From Cristatella mucedo (taxonomy: Eukaryota; Bryozoa; Phylactolaemata; Cristatellidae): DNA of 64,000 bases. The position numbers and the translations under genes are program-made. The stretch lies in assembly GCA_009760855.2 (NCBI GenBank), contig WPIO01000028.1, forward strand, positions 3,153,501-3,217,500, written 5' to 3'. Positions 39,717 through 52,020 of the stretch are shown in pieces. Position 1 is the first letter of the stretch. Each line of letters opens with the position of its first letter. Under the pieces are notes generated by a model. It ran no database searches, was not told the DNA's origin, and worked only from the letters and a program-made list of their open reading frames with translations.

Positions 39717-40386
39717 CTTTTTTTAGCTATGAGACACTGGCATTTTGCTGTGAGCTTTAATAACTTGTGATAGATCCAAGTGTTTGGTGAGCGAAATTTG
39801 ACTAGTGAGCGCCATCTACTGGCTTAGCCAGAGTTCAGAGACGCTGAGGATGCATGAAGTTTTCGGCAGCGGACGCCGCATTACCATTTTGCACCTTTCC
39901 TGTAACTGATTGGTGGAGCTCATTAAAGAAAAGATCAGTTCATGTGATCCATCACCTTGAACCTTACACCTTCACCTTACGTCATCCTCCACCCTCGTGC
40001 AGGCGCGGAAAACAAATTGAGAGCACAGCCAGTTTCTCTCATTCGTTCGTTACGGACTGATAGCAACGGCAATAGCCCAGAAGTAGGTCTGTTCAGCCCA
40101 AGATCGTACACTGCATATGGTCGACGCCGATGAGTCAAACAGTGCTGCCATTGACCCCGAGTGAAGACGCATTTGAGAGTCGCGTGTCCTCAAACCCGTC
40201 CTCGCGAGTTTAGTCACTCAATTTCTGTAGGTGGTTGTTACAGATATCGCTTCGCGCATCCCCTGCAGCTTTTTTTCTACTTTGTCTTTACAAAATCAGC
40301 CAAAGTTAATTGTTCGATTGGTTTGTCCGCTGTGAGTTGGTTGCACTTGGAAGACGACCGCCTACATAAATAATGGCCGATACTAG
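39717..40386. other. unannotated stretch
   Basis: No repeat family, domain or array was recognised. Confidence 0.45.
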
Positions 40387-40860
40387 ATGTATCTGTATCT
40401 CCGTATGTAACTTCACAAAGTCATAAAGACCATGCGGGTGTTACGCAGGAGAGTTTTGTATAGCGCACTCACAGCCTAAGCTGCTTTCGGTACGCAATCG
40501 GTAGCCAACAGACTTCGTCTCCCGCAACAAAGAGAAAGTGGGAAGCATAGCAGAGTCAGGAGAGCAGTTGAGGTAGTGAGTAGCATAGAAGTAGCATCTC
40601 CAAACCACTGAAAAATATGTGCCATAGTCGGCAGTAGGAGAGTAGTTGTCGTTGCGTAAGAATTGTGGAAGCGAGTTCCACAGTCTAGGGCCTGCAGAGC
40701 GAAAGCTTCTGTCGCCAACGGTCTTTAAGCGGAGGAATGGGACAGCTAATTTATTGTCCACACAGGACCTGAGGGCGTGAAGAGAGGCTGAAACTGATGC
40801 AGCAGTTCAGCTAGGTACGAAGGAGCCGAGCCGTGGCGGGCCTTGTGGGTCAGCGTAGAT
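40387..40860 (-). mobile_element. LINE-B 3' end fragment
   Basis: The minus-strand frame 40441-40761 reads DNKLAVPFLRLKTVGDRSF, RLWNSLPQFLRNDNYS and ETKSVGYRLRTESSLG, almost undamaged. The plus strand begins ATGTATCTGTATCTCCGTAT (tail complement). It ends near the THKARHGSAPSYLAELLHQF region. Confidence 0.88.
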
Positions 40861-41250
40861 GCAGAATAGTTTTACATGTAACGAGAACGCAAAACTCAAA
40901 AATGCTACCAGCCTAATGTTCAGATGATTAAATGGCGGGGCGCAATAGTTGAACAGGGACATCAAGTTTTACTTTATAATTAGATAGACAGCCTTACGAA
41001 ATATAGGAAGTGACCCAGTATTCCCCATAACCTTTGCCATTGTAACCAGTACAAGAATTAGCTTACAATCTACCGATTTTCAGCCAGAAAACTGATAAAT
41101 TCGAGTTTTATTGGTCACATTGTCATGTAAAACATGGCAAATAAATAAAATTAACGTGTGCTCCTCTGAATTCAACTGATAAAGACCACTCAAAAGGGTT
41201 CAGAAATAAGCAGATTTTTAAAATTATTTTCCCGCTGTACTGCAGATTGC
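40861..41250. other. unannotated stretch
   Basis: AT-rich, nothing recognised. Confidence 0.4.
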
Positions 41251-41590
41251 TTACTCAAACGAACGCCCAAACATAGTTTCCATCATGTTTCTATTATGCT
41301 GTCCTTGATGAGGATATTGGAAGACCATTGAATCCTGGTGAAAACGCACACCTCGATCCTGCGGATAAGCTCTCATGTTGTCTTTTTGAATTTTTTCAAG
41401 ATGAGCATTAAGTGCATGGACTTTAAGAGACATCCTACATCCAAATTCGGCATATTTTTGTACGAGGGTCTGAACAAGCTGCCCATCGTTTTCAGTCTGG
41501 CGATTGCTCGGAAAGCCGTGAACCGCAACGTGACGAAACTGTTCCGAGCCGCCATCTCCGCTCTGTTCTGATTCTTGGCGAATTCGTCAA
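41251..41590 (-). pseudogene. C-terminal fragment of a conserved, probably element-derived protein
   Basis: Minus-strand frames joined by at least one shift give, in order: MAARNSF; then HGFPSNRQTENDGQLV with VQKYAEFGCR (about 41434-41530); then MSLKVHALNAHLEKI, DNMRAYPQDRGVRFHQD and HQGQHNRNMMETMFG, with a stop at 41251. The pattern 'NSF-x-GFxGN-x-EN-LV...GCxMSxKxHxLxxHL...GxRFHQD...YQG...MM' is the signature of an uncharacterised protein family that I know to be very common, in many copies, in arthropod and other invertebrate genomes. I regard the family as derived from mobile elements, but its activity is not known to me. Here only the C-terminal 100 codons or so survive, with an apparent frameshift near 41530. 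The upstream part (41600-42000) was not recognised. Confidence 0.55.
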
Positions 41591-42536
41591 ACTCAGCGGC
41601 ATTTACCTGTGGCCCTCCCCCCCCCGATACTAACTGCTTTGAGCTTTGTCTGCGACAGCCGTTGAAAGACATGCTGGCGGTACTTGAAAAGCTGCTGACT
41701 CATTGCCAAGAGCCGTGACAGATTGCTTGATGAGACTTAATGTGCAGTTGTGCCATCAGCTACTACCGATGATCTACCAGCGGCCCTAGCGGCACTAGCG
41801 GCCGGATCTGGCGTTCTTCACTACAGAGAATGCACTCCCACATGGGCTGCCCCTTTGTTGATAGTATCAAATAGTCTAATGTTTCCCGGCTGTCCCAAAG
41901 GCGCGAAAAGGACACTCCGTGAAACCATGCTGGACGCCAATCGGGAATAGAACTAATTTCAAATCTCCAATGAACACCTAGCCATATTAGCCATACTTCA
42001 AGGCAATGTCTTGACACTGGTGCAGTCGTCTTTGAGGTGCACAGAGTAAGCCATTAGGAGATACAGATACTTGTTCCCGTTACAAACCAGCGAGGCTTTG
42101 AGGCTTCTGGTTGAGCTGTCTTAGAATAGGCCGCATTCAGCCCGGCACAAGAGACTCCTACAGCCTCAAATAAACTGACCTACTTGTTGTAGAAGCACAG
42201 CCTATCTTGCCAAATGAAGAAGTCGGAAAAAGGTTGGTGAAACTATCTCTGATTTTTTATTTTCCCACTTTCATAAAGGAAAAGTTTCTCAGCTCAGCAT
42301 TTGGAATTTGTGAGAGCAAAGTTTCAGATGTCTGTCAATCAGATCAATGGGCTTTTCTGGTAGGGGAAGTATTGATTTCTTTCCTCAGCCGCAAAAATGT
42401 AAAATTGGAAGCTGAGTCTCAGTCTTCTTCACTGGTCTGCCTTGCTGCTGCTGCTCTCCTGAACCCACGGCTGAGCCTTCTCCGGAGGTTGAGAACAGGG
42501 AGACCAGGGCATCGAGGTAATGCGGCGACGGATGAA
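41591..42536. other. unannotated stretch
   Basis: Possibly includes further decayed parts of the element ending at 41590, but no motif is visible. A C run (TCCCCCCCCC) lies at about 41617-41627. The plus frame 42207-42572 has no recognisable domain. Confidence 0.4.
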
Positions 42537-42614
42537 GAAATGTGTGAATGCAAGCGCCTAGAAAGAGATTGAGTTCTCCGAAGGCGCTCTATCAAGTGTG
42601 TTATTATTATTAAC
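42537..42614 (+). mobile_element. LINE-A tail fragment
   Basis: CAAGCGCCTAGAAAGAGATT, GAGTTCTCCGAAGGCGCTCT, TCAAGTGTGTTATTATTATT: the terminal hairpin and tail only. Confidence 0.85.
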
Positions 42615-44789
42615 ACATGATCAGAGGGGTGATTTGTCATTTCGACGCTGAGAAGTGTCCACCGCGTGGAAGTAGCAGTAGCTTGAGTGGTCAGTTGGTT
42701 CGCGAAAGTTCTTGGGAGTTTGGCCAGCTTCATGGCTCTCGTCTCTTCCCTGTACTGACCTGTAAGCTGTACCAGAGTTGTTTTGATGAAAAAAGGATAT
42801 TGCATACATAACCTAATATTGTGATACAAACTGCTACTTGCGAGCACCAATTGTTCACTTTACCGTCAAAAGTTCTCCTGCAGTGTTCGCACGTGAAATG
42901 AGGTGCTCAGGGCTCGTCTTGATCTTAAGAAAGCCGAAAGCCGAAGTAAGTATGCTTTGCATATACACTCGCATATATTAGCAGACGCTTTCACTAGTTC
43001 AGTATTCCGCTCTTGTCTTGATACATTATCCATATATTATTATTATTTATTATTATTCGTATTATTCATATACGCAGCGAAATGCATCCGCCGCTGAGTG
43101 CATGTGCTACCACTCGATGGAACGTTAATGAAATGCGGCTTTTAACTATTCACTTTTTCAGCAACAAAGTAAATTATGATGTTCGTTTGTCTGCGTCGGT
43201 GGTACTGTAAAGCTTCCATGGACAATAGTTTATGAAGTTATGTCCATCTAAACCTCAATGCTAACGACTCAAAGCGCGCCACTCGATCGAACCTGACATC
43301 CACACCTTGCCTAGCAGCTAAAATGGAGAATCTGAAAACTACCATTGTTCTGAGAACTGAAGCAAAGCTTTTGAATAAAATCCGCCATTCTATTGACTTT
43401 AGGTTTGAGGAATTCAAAAAATATACATTGTACCCAAGGAATATTTTTTATCTCGGGCACCAAGAATTGAGGACTCATAATTCAGTTATGGTCCACTTGC
43501 ATAGTTGAGGTTACCACATAAGAGCGAACTTCTAAATGGCTATATCGATGCCGGAAGCAGGCGTAACGGAAGAGACGAGGGGCGTGGCTTAGGTGGGACT
43601 TCTTTATTCTAGCAAATTGCCACGAAGCTATTTCAATGCTGTGCCCATTACTTTTAATAGTCCTTTGAAGCTAGTTTTTAATTTACGTTTCTTCCTCTTC
43701 CGAAAGAAAGCAGCTTTTTGTTCGAATAACTACTTGGTCTCGAGTAGCACTAAGCCAATCGGAATCTTGATCGCAGGGATACATAATTCAGACTTATTTT
43801 CCTGGTAATCTAAACGTGATTTTTCTATTTTAATCACTTCACACAATCCTGTCTGAATTGGCGTCTGCTGCGATGCAGTTTTTTCGCTGCCTATATTAAT
43901 GAGATTTTATTGTTTAAAGTTAAATGCTGGAAAATGTGACATCTGTTGACCGTGTTGAAATGTGCTGATCTTGCGTGTAGTTTTTCTGGCACCTCAAGAT
44001 TTTCTGACCGAGTTCCTGCAAGGATGACCCAGTAGTATCAATCAGGATAATTTCCACATCGGCTTGATGTTGTCGCCTTAAATATTCAGCTTGAAGTCAC
44101 CCAATTCTTATTTCCGTCGCAAATTATCAGAAACTTGATGACATTTTTAATCTCTGATCAGCTCATTTGCTCACTACGACGCCCTTCAATACAGCTGCGA
44201 GAATTACCTCCTACATCAATACTGTTTTCCAGATTTCATGCCTCAAAGTAGCAATGAGAAAAGGAATACAATGCGGAAACAATTTTACGATGTACAAAGA
44301 AAAGAGTGATACATAAAAAAACGCCAAGCCAAATTCAGTATCTTCAGATAACATAACAAAACTAAAACGACATTAAGCGATGCTTGTTTCCTTCTGAGGC
44401 TCCTAACTCTGATTTATTTCAGATAGCGATTGTCGTTTCTCAGAGCTTGATTGCACCCTTATATTCGCTACTGCCTTGGTTTTTTGGCTGCAAAAAGTGA
44501 CGCATTCTATCAGTTGTCTCTCTCAATTTAATAGTAAACATATCCTTACATGGTATTCTCAAAGTAAAATAAAAAGTCTTTTACTTGAGTGCGGATGAAA
44601 CGCAGCTGTGAAAAATGTTCTTCGATTCCTCTCTTCAGGCACGCTGAACTCTCAATTCTTAAGCACCGCTGCCGTCATTTGCATTTGAATGGCTCCAAAA
44701 ATTCTAAAATATAACGAACACAAAACAAAGATAATAGCTACGGGCCAAACCTAGGATTAATCTTAAATAAAATGAATAAATAAAAAATA
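42615..44789. other. unannotated AT-rich stretch
   Basis: Mostly AT-rich. A short TATTATTATT segment lies at about 43036-43065. Short frames at 43323-43508 and 43593-43808 show no motif. No repeat family was recognised. Confidence 0.5.
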
Positions 44790-44943
44790 TTAGCTGATTT
44801 AACAGACTTGTGTAGCAGCAGAGGACCCTAATGGCTATTTATTCCACTTACAGTTGACGATTAAGAATCGTCCACTGCAGGACTCGAACCAGCGATCTGG
44901 GTCGTGAAGAGTGAGCACCTTACCTTCTGGGCTATCACGGCCC
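44790..44943 (-). mobile_element. SINE-S1 variant
   Basis: The plus strand starts TTAGCTGATTTAACAGACTT and ends GGGCTATCACGGCCC. The B-box complement reads GGACTCGAACCAGCGATC. It is diverged in the middle (TATTTATTCCACTTACAGTT). Confidence 0.7.
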
Positions 44944-45034
44944 TGAAGAAACCGAGATGCCTTCAAACCATCAAATCATCAAAACGGGTTCGGCCAGAAT
45001 AGCTCTTTAAGCATGGGCTCGGGGTGTCCTATTT

Positions 45035-45570
45035 ACAAATAATCCTTTCACCAGATGACTGCTTCAGCTGCACAGTTCAGTCTGCCTAACTTCAGCTCCA
45101 TAAAGCAATGCGAACTTGCTTAAATAAGGATACCATAGCCAAACAAGTTTGTGCATTTGTGATCTCCCTCTCTTTTCGGCCTGCACGACTCGCCACTTGC
45201 AGGCCTTTCCGACTGTGCAACATGAAACTTACATATTGGATGCAAGGCTCAGCGGCTACGCGTGTCTATCGTAAAAGTAGCTGCCACATTAAGCATCTTC
45301 TGGCAGATCGGAAGTGGCACTCCGTTAAGCAGCCATTCGAATTCAAGGTTCGTGTTCTCACTGTCAGACCCCTTCATATTCTTACTCCGCCCCACTGATC
45401 CGAAATGCTTCCTAATCAGACACTGCATTACGGCGTTCGCTCGTCGAGCTCACGTTTAGCCGTGCCACTTATTGACCTCTAATCAATCCTCTGGGGGTCT
45501 CTAACTTTAGGACGTGTGCAATCAAAGCTTGGAACCCAAAGCCGACTGGCGTTGCGGTATCTCCTTTTTT
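45035..45570 (+). mobile_element. LINE-A remnant, heavily decayed
   Basis: Blocks in order: TTTCACCAGATGACTGCTTC (the SLDDH region), CACAGTTCAGTCTGCCTAAC, AAATAAGGATACCATAGCCA, then GCCACATTAAGCATCTTCTG and AGCAGCCATTCGAATTCAAG (KQRIDFK), and a CAAAGCTTGGAACCCAAAGC end. No tail is present. Confidence 0.6.
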
Positions 45571-48500
45571 ACTGACATTGAAAACAAAGCAATACCCGCG
45601 ATTGTGAAAGATCGAGAAAGAAATCTATTCCACTCTGGGCGCTGTAAAAACATTTTGCATTACGTGTCGCTAGTGGTAGACCTACCCTCAAATATTAACG
45701 ACGGTAAAAAGAAAACGTTGCATATCTCTCAAGACCGGCGACAAAAGGGATCTGGCTGCTTTGCTGTCTGCCGGGCTGTCGGGTCGGCTGGGCGGTAGGT
45801 AATTTATGTAACAGGAGAACACGTGACCCTTTGTAAGGTAGCAACGGTGTCGGGCCCCTTCGATACAGGAGAATTGGTGCAGCTCCAGCATTTGCGGTCT
45901 CTTTCCGTCTCAGCAGATAGAGGAAAGTTCAAGCTACGGACGCGGACGCCATGAGATAAGAGAAGGAAAGAATGCCGACGCTTACAGTGCATGAAGATGC
46001 CGCGGCGAGTCACGGTTGCCACGCGACAGAGAGCCATCTCGCAGACGCCATCGAAAATTTGCAGGAATAGCTCTCCGACCATGTCGTGGAGAGAGAATCG
46101 CCAAGAGCTACGCATAGTATGAGCACGAGCTATACACGCCACCAAGCTTCTCACAAGAAATCAAACCGGGCGAGGAAATTAAGTTGTTAAAAGGCACGTA
46201 CCCTCATTAGACCGGGGGCGTGGCTCCTCCCCCTCAGGTACTCGACGCTCTGGCTTCAGGTTCGACCGGATCGGACGCAAGGTCCATCCTATTCTACTAT
46301 AGCAATCTGAACGCCATGACTGCGTGCATACGCAGCACCTTACTTAATTGCGCAGTAGGCGTGCAACAACAAGCTCCCGCAACCATTTATCTTTTTAGAT
46401 AGATGTAAATTCGCGCCGAGACGTTCGCCAGGATGACGGCCAATATGAAACCGAAATGCGGCTATACAGCGTAATGCTATCCAACGAGGCATTTACTATC
46501 TATTAATTATCTACATCTATTATACTTGCTTGTATTAGCGACTAACCACGGAACATCAATTAAATATTACAGGCGCAAGAGATCTTCGATGAAAACTGTA
46601 TTGAATATGATTAAATAAGTTATTTAAATTTGAGAAATTATTTAGATTATTATCTAGAAATTATTTAAAGAATACAGAGCAATAATTTCAATTCAATTAA
46701 AACTAAAGCTGTTTAGCCGGTGACCGCTTTTCCCAAGATTACACGGATAATTCAATTTTAAAATGAAATCCCATGAACACTGTAAGTGTATGTCTCTGCA
46801 AAAACTTGGCCGTAATGACCCGCTAGTGGACCGTTGCCAAGACTTACTGTCCCAGGCAGGCTTTTTATTTTAATCCACTCCTCGGAGAGATAGTCTCAAC
46901 TGCATTTAAATATGTTATTGCTAAGGCACTAATCAAAATGATTCAATTTGCAATTTAATGTTCTATTTTCGCTATTAGAGTGTATTTGTAAGCTATGTAT
47001 GCCGTGTAATAATTTATACCCCGTGGTTTCTTATAGGATACACTCAAGAATTTTGAGTAGTACTATAAAAATAAAAAAAGACCAGAGCGTAAAAGGAAAG
47101 TAGGTGATTTGCTCTTACGAGATGAGCGGAATAAAACTCAAAATTACATAGGATGATACTGTATGCTGGTCAATTTATATACAGAATGCGAATATATAGC
47201 TGCATTAAATTTCTGGAAACTTTTATCTTTTGCAAAAATCTGGCTCGAGCTATGTTGCTCCGAAAAAATGGCATGGGCCATGGGCCATACTCGTTACCCC
47301 ACATGACTTAATCGAGCTCGAAGCTACTGACTTCTACATCCTGTGATAAGCAACTCAATTGAAATTTTTATGCCTGGATAGTAATGTTAAGCTTCACCGA
47401 TTCTCCTCCTAACTTGTGAATTTGCCGCAGCCGGCGCAATTCGTTCTCCATAACTTGACAATTCCGTTAGCTATTGCGTTCCCACTATGTATTGAAATGA
47501 AAATGACGCTGTCACCACCTTTCCCGGCGTCAGAGGGCTATTTAGTGCGTGAATATTTGTAGCGTCTGCAATGTTCGGCTTATCGGTAATTTACGTTGGG
47601 CATTTAGTTTTCGCTACTCCCATTATGCCACCACGATGCCCGTTAACGGCGCACTTCCTCCAGGGCGCTCACGCGCAAACTCCCACGCAGCTTCAATGCC
47701 CCAAGCTCCCGTGCGTTTCCTCTATTAAGGTAACTGCATGCCACCTCCGCCTCAACGCGGCCATTAATCAGGCCATTGGTCGGTCGAGGTCACCTGGTCT
47801 TCGTTCTTAGTCTGTTGTTTCTCTTCTTCGTACTATCTTTTTATTGCATAATTCCCTGCAGTTTTTTCTGCAAGTGAGGTAGCTTATGTGCTACAGTAAC
47901 TTAAATGTCAATTATAAGTGTCTTATTATTCTTCAATACTTACGGTATACTTGTATATACCGCATATATGAATATGCTTACATGCATATTCATCCTGTCC
48001 ATTCTCCTGACCCATTATCCAGACTGATTTAAAATGTACACAGTGTAAGCCTTCAGAATGCCAGGGAAGGATGAATGGACTCCGCGTAAATAAGTTGCAA
48101 GGATATTGGAGAAGTTTAAAAAACAAATGCAGTGATCATACATAAGTGTAAAGTTGTTCCCTGATGTTGTAGCGTAAACGTCTTTGCACAAGGCTTTACA
48201 GAAAAGATGTGTACAAAAAAGCGAGATCAATAATTCGGCTTGAGAGTTGAGATTTTAGATAAAGGATGCAGAAAGTGAATCGACCAAAGCCCGTGAGGGC
48301 TGCACACTTGCAATGGTTCACTTGCTGTACGCTAGTCTCTGGTCTCTGGCCTAGCGTAGCTGCACGCTCGTCCATAAGTATCGTCCATCCTACGGCTTTA
48401 CGCAATCCATGGCCGACAACAGCTTGGCAGTTGCCATGCTCTGCGAGAATTGAAAGTGCGCCCGCACCGAGAGCTGCTGCACGCTGTCGCTCAGACTGGA

Positions 48501-49679
48501 GAAGCCATGTTTAGTACACTCTCGGCTAGATGACGCGCTGTGGGAATCGGGCGGCGACGGCGGCGGCGGCGGCGGCGGCGGCGGCGACGGCGGCGGCGGC
48601 GACGACGATGCGAGCAGCTTGAACGCCATGCGCTCACAGACGATCGCGGGCGCACGCGCGTGCGCACTGCCGTCGACCGATCATCCCTCGAAGTTCAAAG
48701 GAATCTCGCCAGGACCACGGGTACTGATTGGCAAAGCACTTCCGGTAAAGCTAGTCATCCGAGTTAAATTCGACCAATCAAATGTAGCTGCAATCGCGAA
48801 TAGAGACCTGACTGCGAGATCTTTGGGAGGATGAGCTACCGCGAGCACAAGGCCTCCACAAGTTTCTGAATGTACAAACAAGTATTTAGCAACGCGCAGG
48901 TAGGTAGTTTGGAGTTCTATTTGCTCTTGCACCTTCCATTGGCTACGTTCGACGGATAGGATATTAGTGCTAGCAAAAGTGTGCACGCTGTGCTTTTTCC
49001 ACCGTGCTGCTTCTGAGATGCGTACTGTATGTTGGCAGCTTCGTACACTGAGGTTACGCTACGCGGGCGCCGGTTTCTGTCCGTCAAAAGGGCTCAGTCT
49101 TTGCGTTTGACGCGGGTGTGCAGCAGATATGGTTATAATAATGATAACAGTAATAATAATGATAGACATACTATTCATAACATTATAGGAAAACTAAATC
49201 TCCATTCAGGCAATTTGCAAGTCGCTGCAAGGGAAACAATAACCGAGGGCCATGGATGTGCCGCCGCGGCGGCGGCATCACGCTCCCTCCCGCAAGCACG
49301 CGTAAGCGCACACCGTTGTGATTGGACCAGCTTGCACAAGCGCACAATAAATACAGCGAGGTCCAATAGTAAGCAGAGAGCCCTAGCTAATGATATGCAC
49401 TGAATTATGCTGAAGGAAGCGTGCAAAAGCAGACAGGAACGAAAACGCAAGTTTGCAACGTCGAAGAGGAAGCTGAGCGGAAGGAGAACTCGCAGTCGCT
49501 CTTCCTTGAGCGCTCGCGCGCGCGCTCGTTGCGCACATTTCGCGCTCGTTGTCCGCCGTCGCATGTGCCCCCGCGACTCCGATGTGCACGCAGTGGCCGC
49601 GTCGCGTGATCTCGCAGTTTGAAGCGCTTGCAAGCAGCGCTAGTAGCGTTAGCATCCTGCGCGTCTCGCGCCTACCTGG
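45571..49679. other. unannotated stretch: AT-rich then CpG-rich
   Basis: 45.6-48.2 kb is AT-rich with no motif. 48.25-49.7 kb becomes CpG-rich and contains a (GGC/GAC)n tract at about 48551-48612, a short SINE-S2/LINE-A-like tail on minus near 49188-49235 (AAACTAAATCTCCATTCAGG), and an alternating CGCGCG segment near 49507-49528. No gene was recognised; opposite-strand frames overlap throughout. Confidence 0.45.
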
Positions 49680-49815
49680 CAAAATGGAGAAAATGGCTGG
49701 CAAAATGGAGAAATACGCTAGGGAAATGGCTGGCAATGGAGAAATACGCTAGGGAAATGGCTGGCAATGGAGAAATGGCTGGCAATGGGGAAATGGCTGG
49801 CAATGGGGAAATGCG
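49680..49815 (+). repeat. short nested tandem array (about 30-bp and 18-bp units)
   Basis: Two copies of a unit containing GGAGAAATACGCTAGGGAAA, followed by three copies of an 18-bp unit (GGCTGGCAATGGRGAAAT). The 18-bp unit is the long unit minus its CGCTAGGGAAAT part, so the two arrays share an origin. Confidence 0.9.
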
Positions 49816-50279
49816 AGAACCCAATTGCGCTCCTTCAAATGCTCATCTTTTCATAGCTCTAAGCACCGATACAAATATCTATTGAAGTCTCGTTTCATTG
49901 AATTGAATTTAATTCATTCTATTGAAGTCTCGTTTCATAGTGCATAAGGAAAACACAGGAAACGGCGTCATTTGAGTCTGAGAATATCAGCGCGACCACG
50001 AAGAGCCAGCAGTGAGTCGGGGAGGGGGTGGTGGGAGGGCACAGCGAGCGAAGCATGCGGGACCCACTGCGACCGCGAGCTGTTGAAAAAAGTCGTCGGA
50101 TGATGCCCTTCGGTCAATAGTTTTTTTTATGGCATCAAGGCCGCAACTCATCTTTCTAATATGGTGCTTCTTAGTGCCACTCATCGAATCGCAATAGTAA
50201 TGATAGTAATACTACTACGTGGCGCCAAGCCGTCCCCTAAGAGAGTTCAGTCTCTGTCGAGGCGATTGATGCAAGCTGG
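49816..50279. other. unannotated stretch
   Basis: A direct repeat of ATTGAAGTCTCGTTTCAT occurs at about 49881 and 49921. A weak S2/LINE-A-type tail on minus lies near 50219-50265 (TGGCGCCAAGCCGTCCCCTA, then AGAGTTCAGTCTCTGTCGAG). Otherwise unrecognised. Confidence 0.4.
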
Positions 50280-51880
50280 AGTGGGAGCGCGTCAATATTA
50301 ATCTAAGCGCAGTGCGGCGGCATCTTAATTAACGTCCGTAGGCCGCCGACGCCGCAGCGGCGCAAAGCGCGACAAATGCCGGCGAAGCCTTGGAGCGCGG
50401 CTCGTGTGCGACTAGTCGGTGCAGCCGGAACGCGGCGGCAACAGCGAAGAGTTCGCGCGACAGAAGAGAGCGAGTCAATCTGTCCTCGTCATCTAGGAGA
50501 AGTCTATTTGACAGGCGCCTAGGGTTTTCCGCGACCAGCGTCGGCCATTATGCGCGGCAGCTCTTACGACGCCATTGCAGAGAGCCTCTCGACTGGCCAA
50601 CTCAAGGTCAAACCTTAGCTCGCTCCAACGGTGCGTGCCTTAGGCTTTCATTCCACCCAGCCATAGATATGGGCGCAAACGAATCCGAGCCTCAGTAATT
50701 CAGCAGCAGCGAATGATATCTCCACGTGCACACACGGAGCACGCACGCACCGGTCGTATCTGGCCGATGTGGAACGCCAGCGTTCAGACGGGTTGGTTAT
50801 AGCGTGCACTGCCTCAGCACGCACAGTCATAGGAAGGACACTTGGCAGGTGACCGAACAAACTCTGCGACGCGCAAGTGGTTTTTTTTAACTCCTTTTCG
50901 AATCTTGTCCAGTCAGCTGGCATTGTAGCGCGTGCTACTAGAGTCCGGTGGGATCGAGGAAACACGTGCACCAGAAGCACCTTGCACACTCGCGGCCTCG
51001 CTCGTCGCTGGGGCGCGCTAATAGCCGGCGCAGAGAGCGCGCACCGGTCGCGGAGCCGCAGCCGAGTCGAGAACTCTGCGCGATGCGGCCGACAGGCGCT
51101 GCCGCACACCGAGGAAATCTTGCGACGCGGCCGCCTGGGCGCATTCGACGAAACTGTCGGCAGCCGCCTGGGAACGCGTCCGAATCGGCGCTCGGTGAGC
51201 CGGGCGGGGCGGGGCGTGCTCGCAGTACGACAGTTGAGCAGCGCGATGGTTGTGCGACTGCACGCCAACGACGACCTTGGCCTTCGCCAAAGGGAGCGAA
51301 GCCGCTGGTCACGTCAGTGCGGCCGCTGCGTTCGACGGCTCTGGCAGTCAGTCCCACTGTAGCCAACGAAAGGCTCAATAGTCGCCGCTAGTCTAATGCT
51401 GTCTAATTTGCTGGCGGCCCAGTCGTAACTTGGTCGTTGAAGAGGTAGGAGGCCAGATGGCCGGCGGCGACGGCGGCATTTGAACGGGCTCGAAGGGCGT
51501 CTTGCTCGGCCGCATTTGCGCGATGGCGCATCCAGTTTTTGCAAGCTTGAGCCGGAGGTCCTCAGTACTGACTCAGCGAGGGCGAGCAGCTGTCCGAGCT
51601 AATTGCATTAGCGGATGCAAGCCGGGCGCCGACGCGGTCAGCGACCAACGTTTTGACGCTAATTGCACGAGCGGGCGCCAAAATGCCAGGTTACGTGCAG
51701 CTCCTCCGCTTCAGGTGGAGTGCACCGTTTGTGGTCTTGGGGCAAGGTGTCCTGTAGCCACTGTTACAGGTTTCCACAGACGATCTTGGCCGAAGAACTT
51801 CGATTTTTGGAGGAGCCTCCTCGGAGCCGCGTCTGCGTGAGCTGCGACGAATGCAGACGAATGCCGCCGACTAGCTGCTA
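50280..51880. promoter_or_regulatory. CpG-rich island, gene unresolved
   Basis: About 1.6 kb of CpG-dense unique DNA between AT-rich flanks, with a GC-box-like GGGCGGGGCGGGGCG at about 51199-51215. Frames of 90-206 codons occur on both strands at once (50648-51391), all rich in Arg/Ala/Pro and without domains, so none is accepted. A promoter or first-exon region is the likely reading, with direction unknown. Confidence 0.35.
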
Positions 51881-51883
51881 GTC

Positions 51884-52020
51884 GCCGAGCTGGTTTGGAC
51901 TGGTGGTTAAGGTGCTCGCCTCGACCAAAGTCTGCCCGAGGTCGTGGGCTCGAGCCCCGTAGCATAGTGTGAAGCTCTTGAGCAGAGATTAAGTTCTCTT
52001 AGGGCGCCATACAAATGAAC
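51884..52020 (+). mobile_element. SINE-S2 copy, plus orientation
   Basis: Head GCCGAGCTGGTTTGGACTGG, TGGTTAAGGTGCTCGCC (A-box-like region), GAGGTCGTGGGCTCGAGCCC (B-box-like), tail GAAGCTCTTGAGCAGAGATT, AAGTTCTCTTAGGGCGCCAT, end ACAAATGAAC. This is the only full-length copy on the plus strand and shows the head-to-tail structure directly. Confidence 0.88.

Noticed and set aside
46385..47900. Possible gene in the AT-rich stretch
   Set aside because: No frame longer than about 80 codons and no motif; nothing to support a call.
50648..51391. Several 90-206-codon frames on both strands
   Set aside because: Mutually overlapping, low-information composition in a CpG island.
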